From Bradyrhizobium sp. AZCC 1719 (GTDB lineage Bacteria; Pseudomonadota; Alphaproteobacteria; Rhizobiales; Xanthobacteraceae), in contig NZ_JAZHRU010000001.1 in the NCBI RefSeq assembly GCF_036924525.1, forward strand, positions 6,973,001 to 7,037,000: a DNA stretch of 64,000 nucleotides, in the 5' to 3' direction. Below the pieces are notes generated by a model. That model was not told where the DNA came from, made no database searches, and worked only from the letters and a program-made list of their open reading frames with translations. Positions 8,341 through 17,169 of the stretch are shown here, one piece after another; the stretch's first letter is position 1; every line of letters begins with the position of its first letter. The position numbers were made by a program, and so were the translations under genes.

Positions 8341-9357
8341 TCATGGCCGCTGCCCGCGACGTTGCGCGTACCATTCGACGACGAAATCCATCAACCCCTT
8401 CCGCAGGCCGATCGCAAAGAACAGGATCACGACGCCCAGCACGAGTCCGTGATATTCGGTCAGACGGGTGACGGTGTCGTTGAGGATCAGGAGCAGCACG
8501 GTGCCGACCATCGGCCCGAGGAATGTGGTCACGCCGCCGAGCATGTTGATGAAGATGCCCTCGCCCGAAATGGTCCAATAGGCGAATTCCGGATAGGCCC
8601 CGGAGACGAATAGCGCCATGATGATCCCGCCGGTCGAGGCGAACAGCGCCGCGAGCACAAAGATCGTCAACTTGGCGCGCCAGACGTCGATGCCGATGAA
8701 ACTCGCACGCGTTGCATTGTCGCGGATCATGCGCAGCGTGTAGCCGAACGGCGACTGCGCGATCTGATGCATCAGGAACAGCCCGATCACCAGCAACGCG
8801 CAACTCGCGACATAGAGATGCAATTGGTTCGATAGATCAATGCCCAAAAACGGCGGTCGCGGAATGCCGCCGCGCAATCCCTGATCGCCGCCGGTCAGCG
8901 ATACCCAGGACAGTATCGTCGAGTGGATCAGCATCTGGAACGCCAGTGTTACGAAGGCGAAATAGATTTCCTTCAGCCGCACGCAGATGGCACCGATGAC
9001 GAGGGCGACGACAAGCGTGATCGCCAGCGTGGCAACGAAAGCCACCGGCACGGGAACACCGGTCTTCTGCATCATCAGCCCGAAGCCGTAGGCGCCGAGG
9101 CCGAAGAACATGCCGTGGCCAAACGAAATCAGGCCGGTGTAACCGACCAAAAGGTTGAGCGACGTCGCGAACAGCCCGTAGGCGGCGCAGCGGATCACGA
9201 AGTCGAGCAGCAATTTGCTGCTAAAGACCGCCGGCAACAGGGCAAGCACGACAAAGACCGCAAGCGCAATCAGGGCATCCCGATTCCGCCGCGTCTTTGC
9301 CTGGGCATGAGGTACGTCGAGCGCCTGCGCGCCCTGCTCGGCCTGCAATTCGGTCAT
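8341..9357 (-). CDS. livM: Branched-chain/organic-acid ABC transporter permease LivM
   Basis: 338 aa. A roughly 30-residue cytoplasmic leader is followed by about nine hydrophobic segments. NLLVGYTGLISFGHGMFFGLGAYGFG is the family hallmark near residue 65, and the permease EAA-like loop SFIGIDVWRAKL lies near residue 220. With LivH it forms the inner-membrane channel. Its start overlaps the livH stop by four bases (ATGA). The segment GGDQGLRGGIPRPP is typical of LivM periplasmic loops. Confidence 0.93.
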   Translation of the reverse strand: MTELQAEQGAQALDVPHAQAKTRRNRDALIALAVFVVLALLPAVFSSKLLLDFVIRCAAYGLFATSLNLLVGYTGLISFGHGMFFGLGAYGFGLMMQKTGVPVPVAFVATLAITLVVALVIGAICVRLKEIYFAFVTLAFQMLIHSTILSWVSLTGGDQGLRGGIPRPPFLGIDLSNQLHLYVASCALLVIGLFLMHQIAQSPFGYTLRMIRDNATRASFIGIDVWRAKLTIFVLAALFASTGGIIMALFVSGAYPEFAYWTISGEGIFINMLGGVTTFLGPMVGTVLLLILNDTVTRLTEYHGLVLGVVILFFAIGLRKGLMDFVVEWYAQRRGQRP

Positions 9358-10256
9358 GCGACCTCCTTGCCGAACAGGCCGGTCGGCCGCGATACCAGCA
9401 CGATCACCATGAACAGGTACATCAGCCCTTCGGTAAACAGCGGAAAGCCGAGCGAGCCGAACGAGCGGATCATGCCGATCAAGAGCGCACCAATCAGTGC
9501 ACCGAGGATCGAGCCCATGCCGCCGATCACGGTGACGATGAAGGATTCGATCAGCACCGAAAATCCCATGCCCGGCGTCAGCGAACGCACCGGCGCCGCA
9601 AGTGCGCCGGCAAGTCCCGCCAGCATGCCGCCGAGCGCAAACACGCCGCCATAAATGAGCCCGGTGTTGATGCCGAGCGCGGATACCATGCCAGGGTTAT
9701 GAGCGGCCGCCCGGATCACCTTGCCGATCCTGGTGCGGGCAAGGCCGAGCCCGAGGATCATGGCGGCCGCGAGCGCAACACCGATCAAGAGCAGATAATA
9801 TGGTGGCACCACCCCGCCGGCGATGAACAGCGGCACCACCTGGAACGCGGCCGGCATGCCCATCGATTTGAACTCGGGCCCCCAGATCATCCGCACCACG
9901 TCATCAAAGATCAGCACGAAGGCGTAGCAGACGAGAAGCTGCATCAACACGTCAGCGCCGTAGACCCGGCTCATGAAGACGCGTTCGAAGATCAGACCGA
10001 GGATGGCCGTACCCGCCGCACCACACAGCATCGCCAGCGCAAAACTGCCGGAGAACTGATAGGCCGTCATCGCGAAATAGGCGCCGAACATATAGAAGGC
10101 GCCGTGGCTGAAGTTGACGACCTTGAGTACGCCGAAGATCAGCGTCAGCCCGACGGCGACGAGAAACAGCAACATGCCGATGATGAAGCCGCTGGTGGTT
10201 TGCGTCACCAGACAGGCGGAACTGGCGAGACAGCCGGTAAGCGCGTCGAGGTCCAA
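9354..10256 (-). CDS. livH: Branched-chain/organic-acid ABC transporter permease LivH
   Basis: 300 aa of mainly hydrophobic sequence with the LivH signature VAVGLTLIFGVLKVVNFSHGAFYMFGAY near residues 33-60 and AAAHNPGMVSALGINTG as the cytoplasmic coupling loop. I use the TTG start at 10256 because an in-frame ATG 27 codons later would remove most of the first membrane segment. The gene lies about 95 bases downstream of the binding-protein gene and is coupled to livM by a four-base overlap. Confidence 0.9.
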   Translation of the reverse strand: MDLDALTGCLASSACLVTQTTSGFIIGMLLFLVAVGLTLIFGVLKVVNFSHGAFYMFGAYFAMTAYQFSGSFALAMLCGAAGTAILGLIFERVFMSRVYGADVLMQLLVCYAFVLIFDDVVRMIWGPEFKSMGMPAAFQVVPLFIAGGVVPPYYLLLIGVALAAAMILGLGLARTRIGKVIRAAAHNPGMVSALGINTGLIYGGVFALGGMLAGLAGALAAPVRSLTPGMGFSVLIESFIVTVIGGMGSILGALIGALLIGMIRSFGSLGFPLFTEGLMYLFMVIVLVSRPTGLFGKEVA

Positions 10257-10351
10257 GGGAATACATCCATTCCAGCGCGCCGGAACAGCACGCGAAGATC
10301 ATTCGGCGGCGAACGGGCGGCAGCTTGCGCCACCTCCGCCGTCGCGGTCAA

Positions 10352-11623
10352 TCAGGTGTAGCCCTTGCTCTTCTTCCACTCGGCTTCGAGTTCGAAGATC
10401 GTCTTCCAGTCGCCCGCCTCGACCTTCGGCACGTAGGGCTCCTGCGGGATCGTGGTTCCCCAGCCGATCGCATAGCCCACCAGCGTCTGGTCCTCGGCGC
10501 GCATGGTGACAGTGCCGTCGGCGCCGAACGGCGACTTGATCTTCAGGCCGCGGAGCGCCTCCGCAATCTTCTTGCCGTCGGCCGAATTCGCCTTCTTGGA
10601 CGCTTCCGCGAGCAGCATGATCGCCGTCGCATTCTCCCACGACCAGTTGGTAGGATATTCGTTGTATTTTGCCTTGTAGGCGTCGCCCCACGCGGCGTTC
10701 TCCGGGGTTGCGGGATATGTCTTGATGTAACGGTTACCGGAGTGAATGCCCTTCGGCAGGTTCTTCACGACCGTCAGCGCGGTGTAGTCGGCCATGTTGA
10801 CTGCGAACACTTCCATCTGGCTGAACAGCGCGTAGATGTTGGCCTGGTCGATGTAGGACGTGAGGTCGCCGCCCCACAGGCAGGAATACAGCGCCTGCGG
10901 CTTGGCCTGCAGGATCTTTGTTACGACCTCGGTGTAATCAGGCTGGAACAGCTTTGGCCAGGACTCGCTGATGATCTCGATGTCGGGCGCGAAGCGCTTC
11001 AGGTACGTCACGTATTCGCCGGTGGTATCGCGGCCATAGGCGTAATCGGGCGAACAGGTCGCCCACTTCTTCAGCCCCTTGGCCTTGGCAATCGCCGCCG
11101 CATAGCTGCCGCCGACGATCGAGTCATGCACGCCCTGGCGCGCGGTACGGAAGGCGTTCGGAATGTGCTGCTTGGGATCGGCGGTCAGCGCGGAAGTTTC
11201 CGAATTGGTGTGAAGACAGAGCACGCCGAGATCGCGCGCCACCTCGTGCACGGCGAACGCGCCCGACGACGCTTCCGCGTCGATCAGGATTTCGCATCCG
11301 TCGGTGTTGACGAGCTCGCGTGCGACGCGGGCGGCTTCCTGCGGCTGTCCCTTTGAATCGCGGATCACCATCTCGATCTGGCGGCCGGCGAGACCGCCGG
11401 AAGCATTGACCTTCTCGACTTCCAGCATCACGGCATTGCGCGATGAGGTGCCAAGCTGCGCCACGCGGCCGGAGAGAATGGTCGGCATGCCGACCTTGAT
11501 GGTCTTGGCTTGCGCGCGCGCCACCCAAGGAGTCCCAAATGGCGTCGCGAATGAAACGGCACCGGCGCCCATCATCGCCAACGTCGCACGTCGGCTTACG
11601 CCCGGTTTGCGGGTTCTCGTCAT
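10352..11623 (-). CDS. ABC transporter periplasmic substrate-binding protein (Leu/Ile/Val type)
   Basis: 423 aa. The ATG at 11623 follows AGGGAGGAAGC, an excellent ribosome-binding site, so I prefer it to an upstream in-frame start at 11653. The N-terminus carries a twin-arginine-like signal (SRRATLAMMGAGAV, cleavage near ARAQA). The mature protein shows KVGMPTILSGRVAQLGTSSR and the type I periplasmic binding fold of the LivK family. It delivers a ligand to LivHMFG. Sequences of this branch often bind aromatic or other carboxylates rather than leucine, but the ligand cannot be read from sequence. Confidence 0.93.
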   Translation of the reverse strand: MTRTRKPGVSRRATLAMMGAGAVSFATPFGTPWVARAQAKTIKVGMPTILSGRVAQLGTSSRNAVMLEVEKVNASGGLAGRQIEMVIRDSKGQPQEAARVARELVNTDGCEILIDAEASSGAFAVHEVARDLGVLCLHTNSETSALTADPKQHIPNAFRTARQGVHDSIVGGSYAAAIAKAKGLKKWATCSPDYAYGRDTTGEYVTYLKRFAPDIEIISESWPKLFQPDYTEVVTKILQAKPQALYSCLWGGDLTSYIDQANIYALFSQMEVFAVNMADYTALTVVKNLPKGIHSGNRYIKTYPATPENAAWGDAYKAKYNEYPTNWSWENATAIMLLAEASKKANSADGKKIAEALRGLKIKSPFGADGTVTMRAEDQTLVGYAIGWGTTIPQEPYVPKVEAGDWKTIFELEAEWKKSKGYT

Positions 11624-11710
11624 TGCTTCCTCCCTGTGGATTGGCGTTCCCAATCCCTGCCGGAGATCGTGACGCCTCCGTATGCCCCGAGGATTTCAGA
11701 GCGAGGGGGG

Positions 11711-11749
11711 TGACGTCAAGCCAAAGATGAATTACGAGTCAGAATTCAT
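11711..11749. promoter_or_regulatory. Candidate operator between the transporter and ligase operons
   Basis: The 167-base divergent gap (11624-11790) contains an 8-base perfect palindrome TGACGTCA at 11711-11718. It also holds a 7+7 inverted repeat ATGAATT (11727-11733) and AATTCAT (11743-11749) with a 9-base spacer. The overall 23-base size fits a TetR-family dimer site. The TetR gene is second in the operon starting at 11791, so it is a natural candidate ligand, which is inference. Confidence 0.45.
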
Positions 11750-11790
11750 ATATCGGAAAGCCAGACCGAAAACGGCGTTTCGAGCGGCAA

Positions 11791-13287
11791 ATGATCAACC
11801 TTTCGAGCTTCATCGCTTTTCACGCCAGGCGGACGCCGGACCGCTGTGCGCTGAAATACCGCGGCGAGGATGTCTCCTACGCCGCGTTCGATGACAGCAT
11901 CCGGCGGGTCGGCGGCTGGCTCGCCGCGCGCGGCATCGGCCCCGGCGACGTCGTCGCGGTGCTGATGCAGAACAGCACGGCCTTTCTCGAACTGGTGTTC
12001 GCGACCAGCCACATCGGCGCGGTGTTTCTGCCGATCAATTATCGCCTGTCCGCAGATGAAGTCGGTTACATCGTCGCCAATTCCGGCGCGCGTATCCTGA
12101 TTGCGGACGAAGAACTCGCAGGCATTGCCGCAGGCGGCGCACCGGTGGTGCTGCTCGATGCGTCCGCGCAATCCACGGTCACACGGCTTGTGCCCGACAT
12201 CGCGCCCGCCCCGATGCAGGTGCGGCAGCCGCGCGAGCTGATGCGGCTGATGTACACATCAGGCACCACCGACCGCCCCAAAGGCGTGATGCTCACTTAC
12301 GAGAACCTGTATTGGAAATCGGCCGATCAGACGCTTGTCCTGGGATTAAGCGCGGAGACGCGACTGCTGGTGGTCGGTCCGCTCTATCATGTCGGCGCGC
12401 TCGACCTGCCGGGTATTGCGGTGCTCTGGCATGGTGGTTTGCTTTCCATCCACCGCAACTTCGAGCCCGAGCAGGCGCTCGCCGCGATCGAAGCCGACAA
12501 GCTCAACGCCGCCTGGTTTGCGCCGGTCATGACCACCGCGATCCTCACCTGCCCGACCCGCGACCGCTACGATGTCTCCAGCCTGCGATGGGCGATCGGC
12601 GGCGGCGAGAAAACCCCGGAAGCACGCATCCGCGCCTTCTCCGATTGTTTCAAGAATGCCCGCTACATCGACGCCTATGGGCTGACGGAGACCTGCGGCG
12701 GCGATACTTTCATGGAAGCCGGCCGCGAGATCGAAAAGATCGGCTCAACGGGGCGCGCCATTGCCCATGTCGAACTCGAAATTCGCGATGACGCCGGCAA
12801 CCGGCTGCCATCAGGCCGGAACGGCGAGATCTGCCTCCGCGGCCCCAAGGTCACGCAGGGCTATTGGAACGATCCCGAGAAAACCGCCGCCGCGTTCTTC
12901 GGTGACTGGTTTCGCACCGGCGACATCGGCTATCTCGACGAAGACGGCTTTCTCTATCTGACCGACCGCAAGAAGGACATGATCATCTCCGGCGGCGAGA
13001 ACATCGCCTCCTCCGAGGTCGAGCGCGTGATCTACGAGCTGCCGCAGGTGCGCGAAGTTGCCGTCGTCGGCATGCCGGACGAGCGCTGGGGCGAGAAGCC
13101 GGTTGCGGTCGTAGTGCTCACGGATGGCGCCACGCTGGATTTGCCTGATCTCATCGAACATTGCCGCACGCGCCTCGCCAGCTTCAAGGTACCGAAGCAA
13201 CTCATCATCCGCGATCATCTGCCGCGCAACCCCTCAGGCAAGGTTCTCAAGCGCGTACTGCGCGCCGAACTGGAAACTCACGCATGA
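11791..13287 (+). CDS. Acyl-CoA synthetase (AMP-forming, acid-CoA ligase)
   Basis: 498 aa, typical of the class I adenylate-forming ligases. In order: the AMP-binding loop YTSGTTDRPKGVMLTYENL near 154, YGLTETCGGDTFM near 292, GDWFRTGDIGYLDEDGFLYL near 372, the hinge DRKKDMIISGGENI, and the catalytic lysine block NPSGKVLKRVLR near the C-terminus. It joins a carboxylic acid to CoA through an acyl-AMP. It opens the plus-strand operon, diverges from the ABC importer genes and overlaps the TetR gene (ATGA). This suggests it activates the imported acid. Medium-chain, aromatic or alicyclic acids are all possible. Confidence 0.92.
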   Translation: MINLSSFIAFHARRTPDRCALKYRGEDVSYAAFDDSIRRVGGWLAARGIGPGDVVAVLMQNSTAFLELVFATSHIGAVFLPINYRLSADEVGYIVANSGARILIADEELAGIAAGGAPVVLLDASAQSTVTRLVPDIAPAPMQVRQPRELMRLMYTSGTTDRPKGVMLTYENLYWKSADQTLVLGLSAETRLLVVGPLYHVGALDLPGIAVLWHGGLLSIHRNFEPEQALAAIEADKLNAAWFAPVMTTAILTCPTRDRYDVSSLRWAIGGGEKTPEARIRAFSDCFKNARYIDAYGLTETCGGDTFMEAGREIEKIGSTGRAIAHVELEIRDDAGNRLPSGRNGEICLRGPKVTQGYWNDPEKTAAAFFGDWFRTGDIGYLDEDGFLYLTDRKKDMIISGGENIASSEVERVIYELPQVREVAVVGMPDERWGEKPVAVVVLTDGATLDLPDLIEHCRTRLASFKVPKQLIIRDHLPRNPSGKVLKRVLRAELETHA

Positions 13288-13940
13288 CGCAATCATCGCA
13301 AGCCGCATCCGGTAAGGTCACGAAGTTGAACCGCGTCGAGCGCAACGCCTGGACCAAGCGCAGATTGTTCGACGCCGCCACCAAGATCGTGGGCAAGTAC
13401 GGCTACGCCGAGGCTTCCGTCGCCCGCATCACCGAGGCAGCCGGCGTGGCCCAAGGCACGTTCTACAATCATTTCGAAAACCGCCAGGAACTGCTCGATC
13501 AATTGCTGCCGAAGATCGGCATCGACATGGTCCACTTCATCCGCGAGCGCACCGGCACCGCTGATGCCGCAAGGCAGGAGATCGAGCGCTTCAGCGCCTT
13601 CTTCGATTTCATCCGCGAGGTGCCGGAATTTTTGCGCATCCTCAACGAGGCCGAGTATTTTGCACCGGTCGGCTACCAGAAGCATCTCGATAATATCGCG
13701 ACCGCCTATGTGCGCATTCTCAAGCGCGCCCGCACGGCCGGCGCCATCATTGATTTCAGCGACGAGGAGTTCGAAGCCATCGTCCACATGTTCATGGGCG
13801 CGCGCGGCTACCTGAGCCGGCGATACTCATACACCGGCGGCGCCGTAACGGCCGCGCCCGACCATGTCATCTCCGCCTACCGAAAGCTGGTCACGCGCGG
13901 GCTGTTCACACCGGACAAAGGCACTAGCCATGACCGCTGA
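13284..13940 (+). CDS. TetR/AcrR-family transcriptional regulator
   Basis: 218 aa from the ATG that overlaps the ligase stop. After a short basic leader, residues ~20-66 form a TetR helix-turn-helix: RRLFDAATKIVGKYGYAEAS, then ITEAAGVAQGTFYNHFENRQ. The C-terminal ligand domain is helical. It overlaps the next gene by 11 bases, so regulator and enzymes are made together. It probably represses the divergent promoter region at 11.7 kb until a CoA-ester or acid ligand is present; this is inferred from context. Confidence 0.9.
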   Translation: MTQSSQAASGKVTKLNRVERNAWTKRRLFDAATKIVGKYGYAEASVARITEAAGVAQGTFYNHFENRQELLDQLLPKIGIDMVHFIRERTGTADAARQEIERFSAFFDFIREVPEFLRILNEAEYFAPVGYQKHLDNIATAYVRILKRARTAGAIIDFSDEEFEAIVHMFMGARGYLSRRYSYTGGAVTAAPDHVISAYRKLVTRGLFTPDKGTSHDR

Positions 13941-14703
13941 AGGCATCGTTCTCGTCACCGGCGGCAGCCGCGGCATTGGCGCGGCGACCGCAACGCTTCT
14001 CGCTGCTCAAGGCCAAAAGGTCGTTGTTGTCGATATTGCGCCCGAACCGCTCGCGGAAACGCAAACCATCCTGTGGCCCGCGCCCTTCGATGTCGCGAAT
14101 GAAAGCGCTGTTGTCGGCGGCATCGCCGATATCGAGGCCGCGCACGGCCCAATCATCGGGCTGGTCAACGCTGCCGGCGTGTTCGGCAAGATGCACAAAA
14201 TCGAACGCGTTCGAATGGAACAATGGGACCGCGAGGTCAATATCGATCTGCGCGGCACGTTTCTGGTGGCCCGAAGCGTCGGCGTGAAGATGGCCGAGCG
14301 CCGGCGCGGCGCGATCGTCAATGTCGCCTCCGTTGCCGGCATGACCTCAGGCCCGATCCACGCCTATACCGCGGCGAAGGCCGGTGTCATCCAGATCACG
14401 CAGACGCTGGCTGCCGAATGGGGACGCAGTGGCGTACGCGTCAATGCAGTCTCGCCCGGCTTCACGCGCACGGCGGCGCTGGAAGCCGGCATCGCTTCGG
14501 GCGCGCTGAACAAAAAATGGCTCGAAAGCCCGACCGCGATGAATCGACTGGTCGAGCCGATCGAAGTCGCACAGGCCATCGCGTGGCTGCTGTCGCCGCT
14601 GAGCAGTGGCGTCACCGGAATCAACCTCCCTGTCGATGCCGGCTATATAGCCGGCATCACTTGGGCGGCCTATGGCGGCTTGCCGGAAGCACCAGGCGCG
14701 TAA
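13930..14703 (+). CDS. Short-chain dehydrogenase/reductase
   Basis: 257 aa. Rossmann motif TGGSRGIGAATA at residues ~10-21, the NAAG-type strand LVNAAGVFGK near 84, catalytic region IVNVASVAGMTSG with YTAAK (Tyr and Lys of the active site), and the C-terminal GVTGINLPVDAGY typical of classical SDRs. The enzyme would oxidise an alcohol or reduce a ketone with NAD(P). I start at 13930 inside the TetR gene end because translation from the upstream in-frame ATG adds a non-SDR leader. In context it may supply the ketone used by the adjacent monooxygenase. Confidence 0.92.
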   Translation: MTAEGIVLVTGGSRGIGAATATLLAAQGQKVVVVDIAPEPLAETQTILWPAPFDVANESAVVGGIADIEAAHGPIIGLVNAAGVFGKMHKIERVRMEQWDREVNIDLRGTFLVARSVGVKMAERRRGAIVNVASVAGMTSGPIHAYTAAKAGVIQITQTLAAEWGRSGVRVNAVSPGFTRTAALEAGIASGALNKKWLESPTAMNRLVEPIEVAQAIAWLLSPLSSGVTGINLPVDAGYIAGITWAAYGGLPEAPGA

Positions 14704-14717
14704 ACGAGGACACCAGC

Positions 14718-16628
14718 ATGAATATCGAGCTGCCCCGCAAGAAACTCGACCTGTCATCGGCCATCGCCGAGGGCGATATCCGCGTCCTGCTGATGGTGCT
14801 GGTGCACATGACCGGCAATGAGCGCTGGCTGGAACCGCCTTACAGACCCAAGCGCGACGTCCGCCTGATTCCGGATCCGCAAGCCGGTATGCCCCCGGAA
14901 ATCCAGGCCGAGATCCGCGCGGCCGTCTTGAAGCTGTTCGCAAACGGTGAACCGAAGCCCGTCATCACCGATCCCGGCAACGAATTGATGCTGAAGATGA
15001 TGCGGGCGACGCTGGGCGAAGACGTGGCACCTGAATATGCGCCGCTGATGCGCGAGGAAATGGGCTTCATTCCCCGGGAAGCGCGCTGGACCAAACCGCC
15101 ATCGGACGAAAAGCTGGCGCAGCAGCATGTGCTGATCGTCGGCGCGGGTGTTTGCGCCATTGCGCTCGGCGTTGCCCTTGGCCGGCTCGGCATCCCCTAC
15201 ACCATCGTCGAAAAGAACGACGAACTCGGCGGCACCTGGTATGTCAATCGCTATCCCGGCTGCGGCGTCGATACGCCCAACCATTCGTACTCGTTCTCAT
15301 TCGGCCCGCGTAATCCGTGGACGCGCTATTTCGCCCAGCGCCAGGAATTGCTCGATTACCTCAAGAAGGTGGCGCTGGAATACGACATCCGAAAGCATCT
15401 CCGCCTCAACACGGAGCTGACATCGTCGTACTGGGACGAGCGCAAGCGACGCTGGATATCGACGTTGAGGACCGCCAACGGCGAAGAGATATTTGAATCG
15501 ACCACGCTGGTCAGTGCGATCGGTCAGCTCAACGACCCCCACCCGGCGCACTTCAAGGGCGAGGAAGATTTCAAGGGCGTGATGCTGCACTCCGCCCTGT
15601 GGTCCGGCGACATCAAGCTCGACGGCAAGCGCGTCGCCGTCATCGGCACCGGCGCCACCGCCATGCAACTGGTGCCGTCGATCGCCGACCGTGTGGCGTC
15701 GGTCACCGTTTATCAGCGGACGGCGCAATGGGCGCGCCCGGTGGCGGGCTATTCCGATCCCATCACCGAGGGCGCGCGTTGGCTGCTCGCGCACCTGCCG
15801 TTTTATGTGCAGTGGTACCGCTTCAACATGTTCTGGCGATACGGCGATGGCCTGTTGCCGTTCCTGCGCAAGGACCCCGACTGGCCGCATCCCGAGCGCG
15901 CCGTCAACAAAGGCAATGACCGGCATCGCGAAGAGCTCACCAACTTCATCCTCTCGGAGTTGAAGGACCGCCCCGATCTGATCGAGAAATGCGTGCCGAC
16001 CTATCCGCCTTATGGCAAGCGCATCCTGCTTGACAACAACTGGTTCAAGACCCTGACGAAGCCGAATGTCGAACTGGTCACCGACAGCATCGACCATTTC
16101 GCGCGCGACGGCATCGTCGCCTCCGACGGCAAGTTGCGGCCTGCGGACATCATCGTCATTTCCACCGGCTTCAAGGTCACGGAGATGGCCGCTCGCCTCA
16201 ACATTACGGGGCGCGATGGAAAAAATCTGAAGGCAGCCTGGGCCAACGACAACCCGACCGCCTATCTCGGGCTCACGGTGCCGGACTTTCCAAATCTCTT
16301 CGTCATGCTCGGCCCCAATTCAGGTCCAGCGCATGGCGGCAGCGTGATCTTCCAGTCGGAATGCCAGAGCCGCTACATCTCGGCTTGCCTCGTCGAGATG
16401 ATCGAGCAAGGCATCGCTGCCATCGACGTTCGTCCGAAAGCGCACGATGAGTACATCAAGAGAGTTGATGCCGAGCATGAGCAACTGATCTGGACGCATC
16501 CCGGGATGACGACCTATTACCGCAACAAGCAAGGTCGGGTTTTCTCGGCAATGCCATGGCGTTTCGTGGACTACTGGGCGATGACTCACGATCCTGATTT
16601 ACAGGATTACCGCCACACGAAGGGCTAA
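14718..16628 (+). CDS. Flavin monooxygenase, type I Baeyer-Villiger class
   Basis: 636 aa, longer than the usual 500-550 because of a ~130-residue helical N-terminal extension. The FAD Rossmann motif reads VGAGVCAIALG (residues ~141-151), with alanine in place of the usual third glycine. GGTWYVNRYPG follows. The class fingerprint FKGVMLHSALW (285-295) matches FxGxxxHxxxW, and the NADPH Rossmann site VIGTGATAMQ lies near 308. Family enzymes insert oxygen next to a carbonyl to give an ester or lactone. The gene starts 14 bases after the SDR stop, so SDR-made ketones are plausible substrates. A long N-terminal extension is known from some cycloalkanone and steroid BVMOs. Confidence 0.9.
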   Translation: MNIELPRKKLDLSSAIAEGDIRVLLMVLVHMTGNERWLEPPYRPKRDVRLIPDPQAGMPPEIQAEIRAAVLKLFANGEPKPVITDPGNELMLKMMRATLGEDVAPEYAPLMREEMGFIPREARWTKPPSDEKLAQQHVLIVGAGVCAIALGVALGRLGIPYTIVEKNDELGGTWYVNRYPGCGVDTPNHSYSFSFGPRNPWTRYFAQRQELLDYLKKVALEYDIRKHLRLNTELTSSYWDERKRRWISTLRTANGEEIFESTTLVSAIGQLNDPHPAHFKGEEDFKGVMLHSALWSGDIKLDGKRVAVIGTGATAMQLVPSIADRVASVTVYQRTAQWARPVAGYSDPITEGARWLLAHLPFYVQWYRFNMFWRYGDGLLPFLRKDPDWPHPERAVNKGNDRHREELTNFILSELKDRPDLIEKCVPTYPPYGKRILLDNNWFKTLTKPNVELVTDSIDHFARDGIVASDGKLRPADIIVISTGFKVTEMAARLNITGRDGKNLKAAWANDNPTAYLGLTVPDFPNLFVMLGPNSGPAHGGSVIFQSECQSRYISACLVEMIEQGIAAIDVRPKAHDEYIKRVDAEHEQLIWTHPGMTTYYRNKQGRVFSAMPWRFVDYWAMTHDPDLQDYRHTKG

Positions 16629-17169
16629 CATACCAATGCCCGCGGGAACCCGATGGATGTGTTACTTGACACCTGACTCTAACTGCCGCAGCATTTAGCA
16701 CGACTGCACCTGCAGGAGTCGCGGAGCGTTGGGCTCCCCGCTTCGCAGGCATTGGCGGCTCGGTTAGATGATCGAGACGACACGCAGCGGAAGCGGACGC
16801 ATCGTCCGTTGGCCAACTCTTGGAGAGGAGCATGACGCCACCGGATCAGACCGGTGACCTTGCTCAGCGCAAGGTCCAGGTGCGGTTGAGGTCATAAGCA
16901 GCTGCCAGCCTCATTGCACCTTCAACAATCCAAAACTATCCGCGGGACTGGAGCGCAAAGGCCACGCGCAAGCCGGATCCTGAGACCATACTGGTGTCTA
17001 CCAGAAATCCTTCGCCTATAACGAAGATGTAGGGCCCCGCGATGCTCTTATGCACCGGGGCCCATTCGTTTTGGCGGGCTCATTCATTTTGGAATGTCAA
17101 AAACCGCGTCGTATGGTTCCATGCTCTATTCGGATCGCAGATACCGACCCGATGGAACAGGGAAACGCC
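16629..17169. other. Long gene-free stretch between monooxygenase and isomerase genes
   Basis: 541 bases with no convincing coding frame. It contains a 6-bp hairpin CACCGG/CCGGTG (16839-16844 and 16851-16856) and the larger hairpin listed separately at 17032-17063. The composition is ordinary for the genome. A remnant gene or a small RNA is possible, but nothing here supports either strongly. Confidence 0.5.
17032..17063. other. GC-rich hairpin upstream of isomerase gene
   Basis: GGGCCCCG at 17032-17039 pairs exactly with CGGGGCCC at 17056-17063 around a 16-base loop. It lies 107 bases before the isomerase start. A T-rich run is absent except for TTCGTTTTGG a few bases later, so it is either a weak terminator of the upstream operon or a leader RNA structure. 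Confidence 0.5.

Noticed and set aside
12811..13218. Minus-strand frame inside the acyl-CoA ligase gene
   Set aside because: The plus strand encodes all adenylate-forming motifs in this interval; the minus frame is a shadow.
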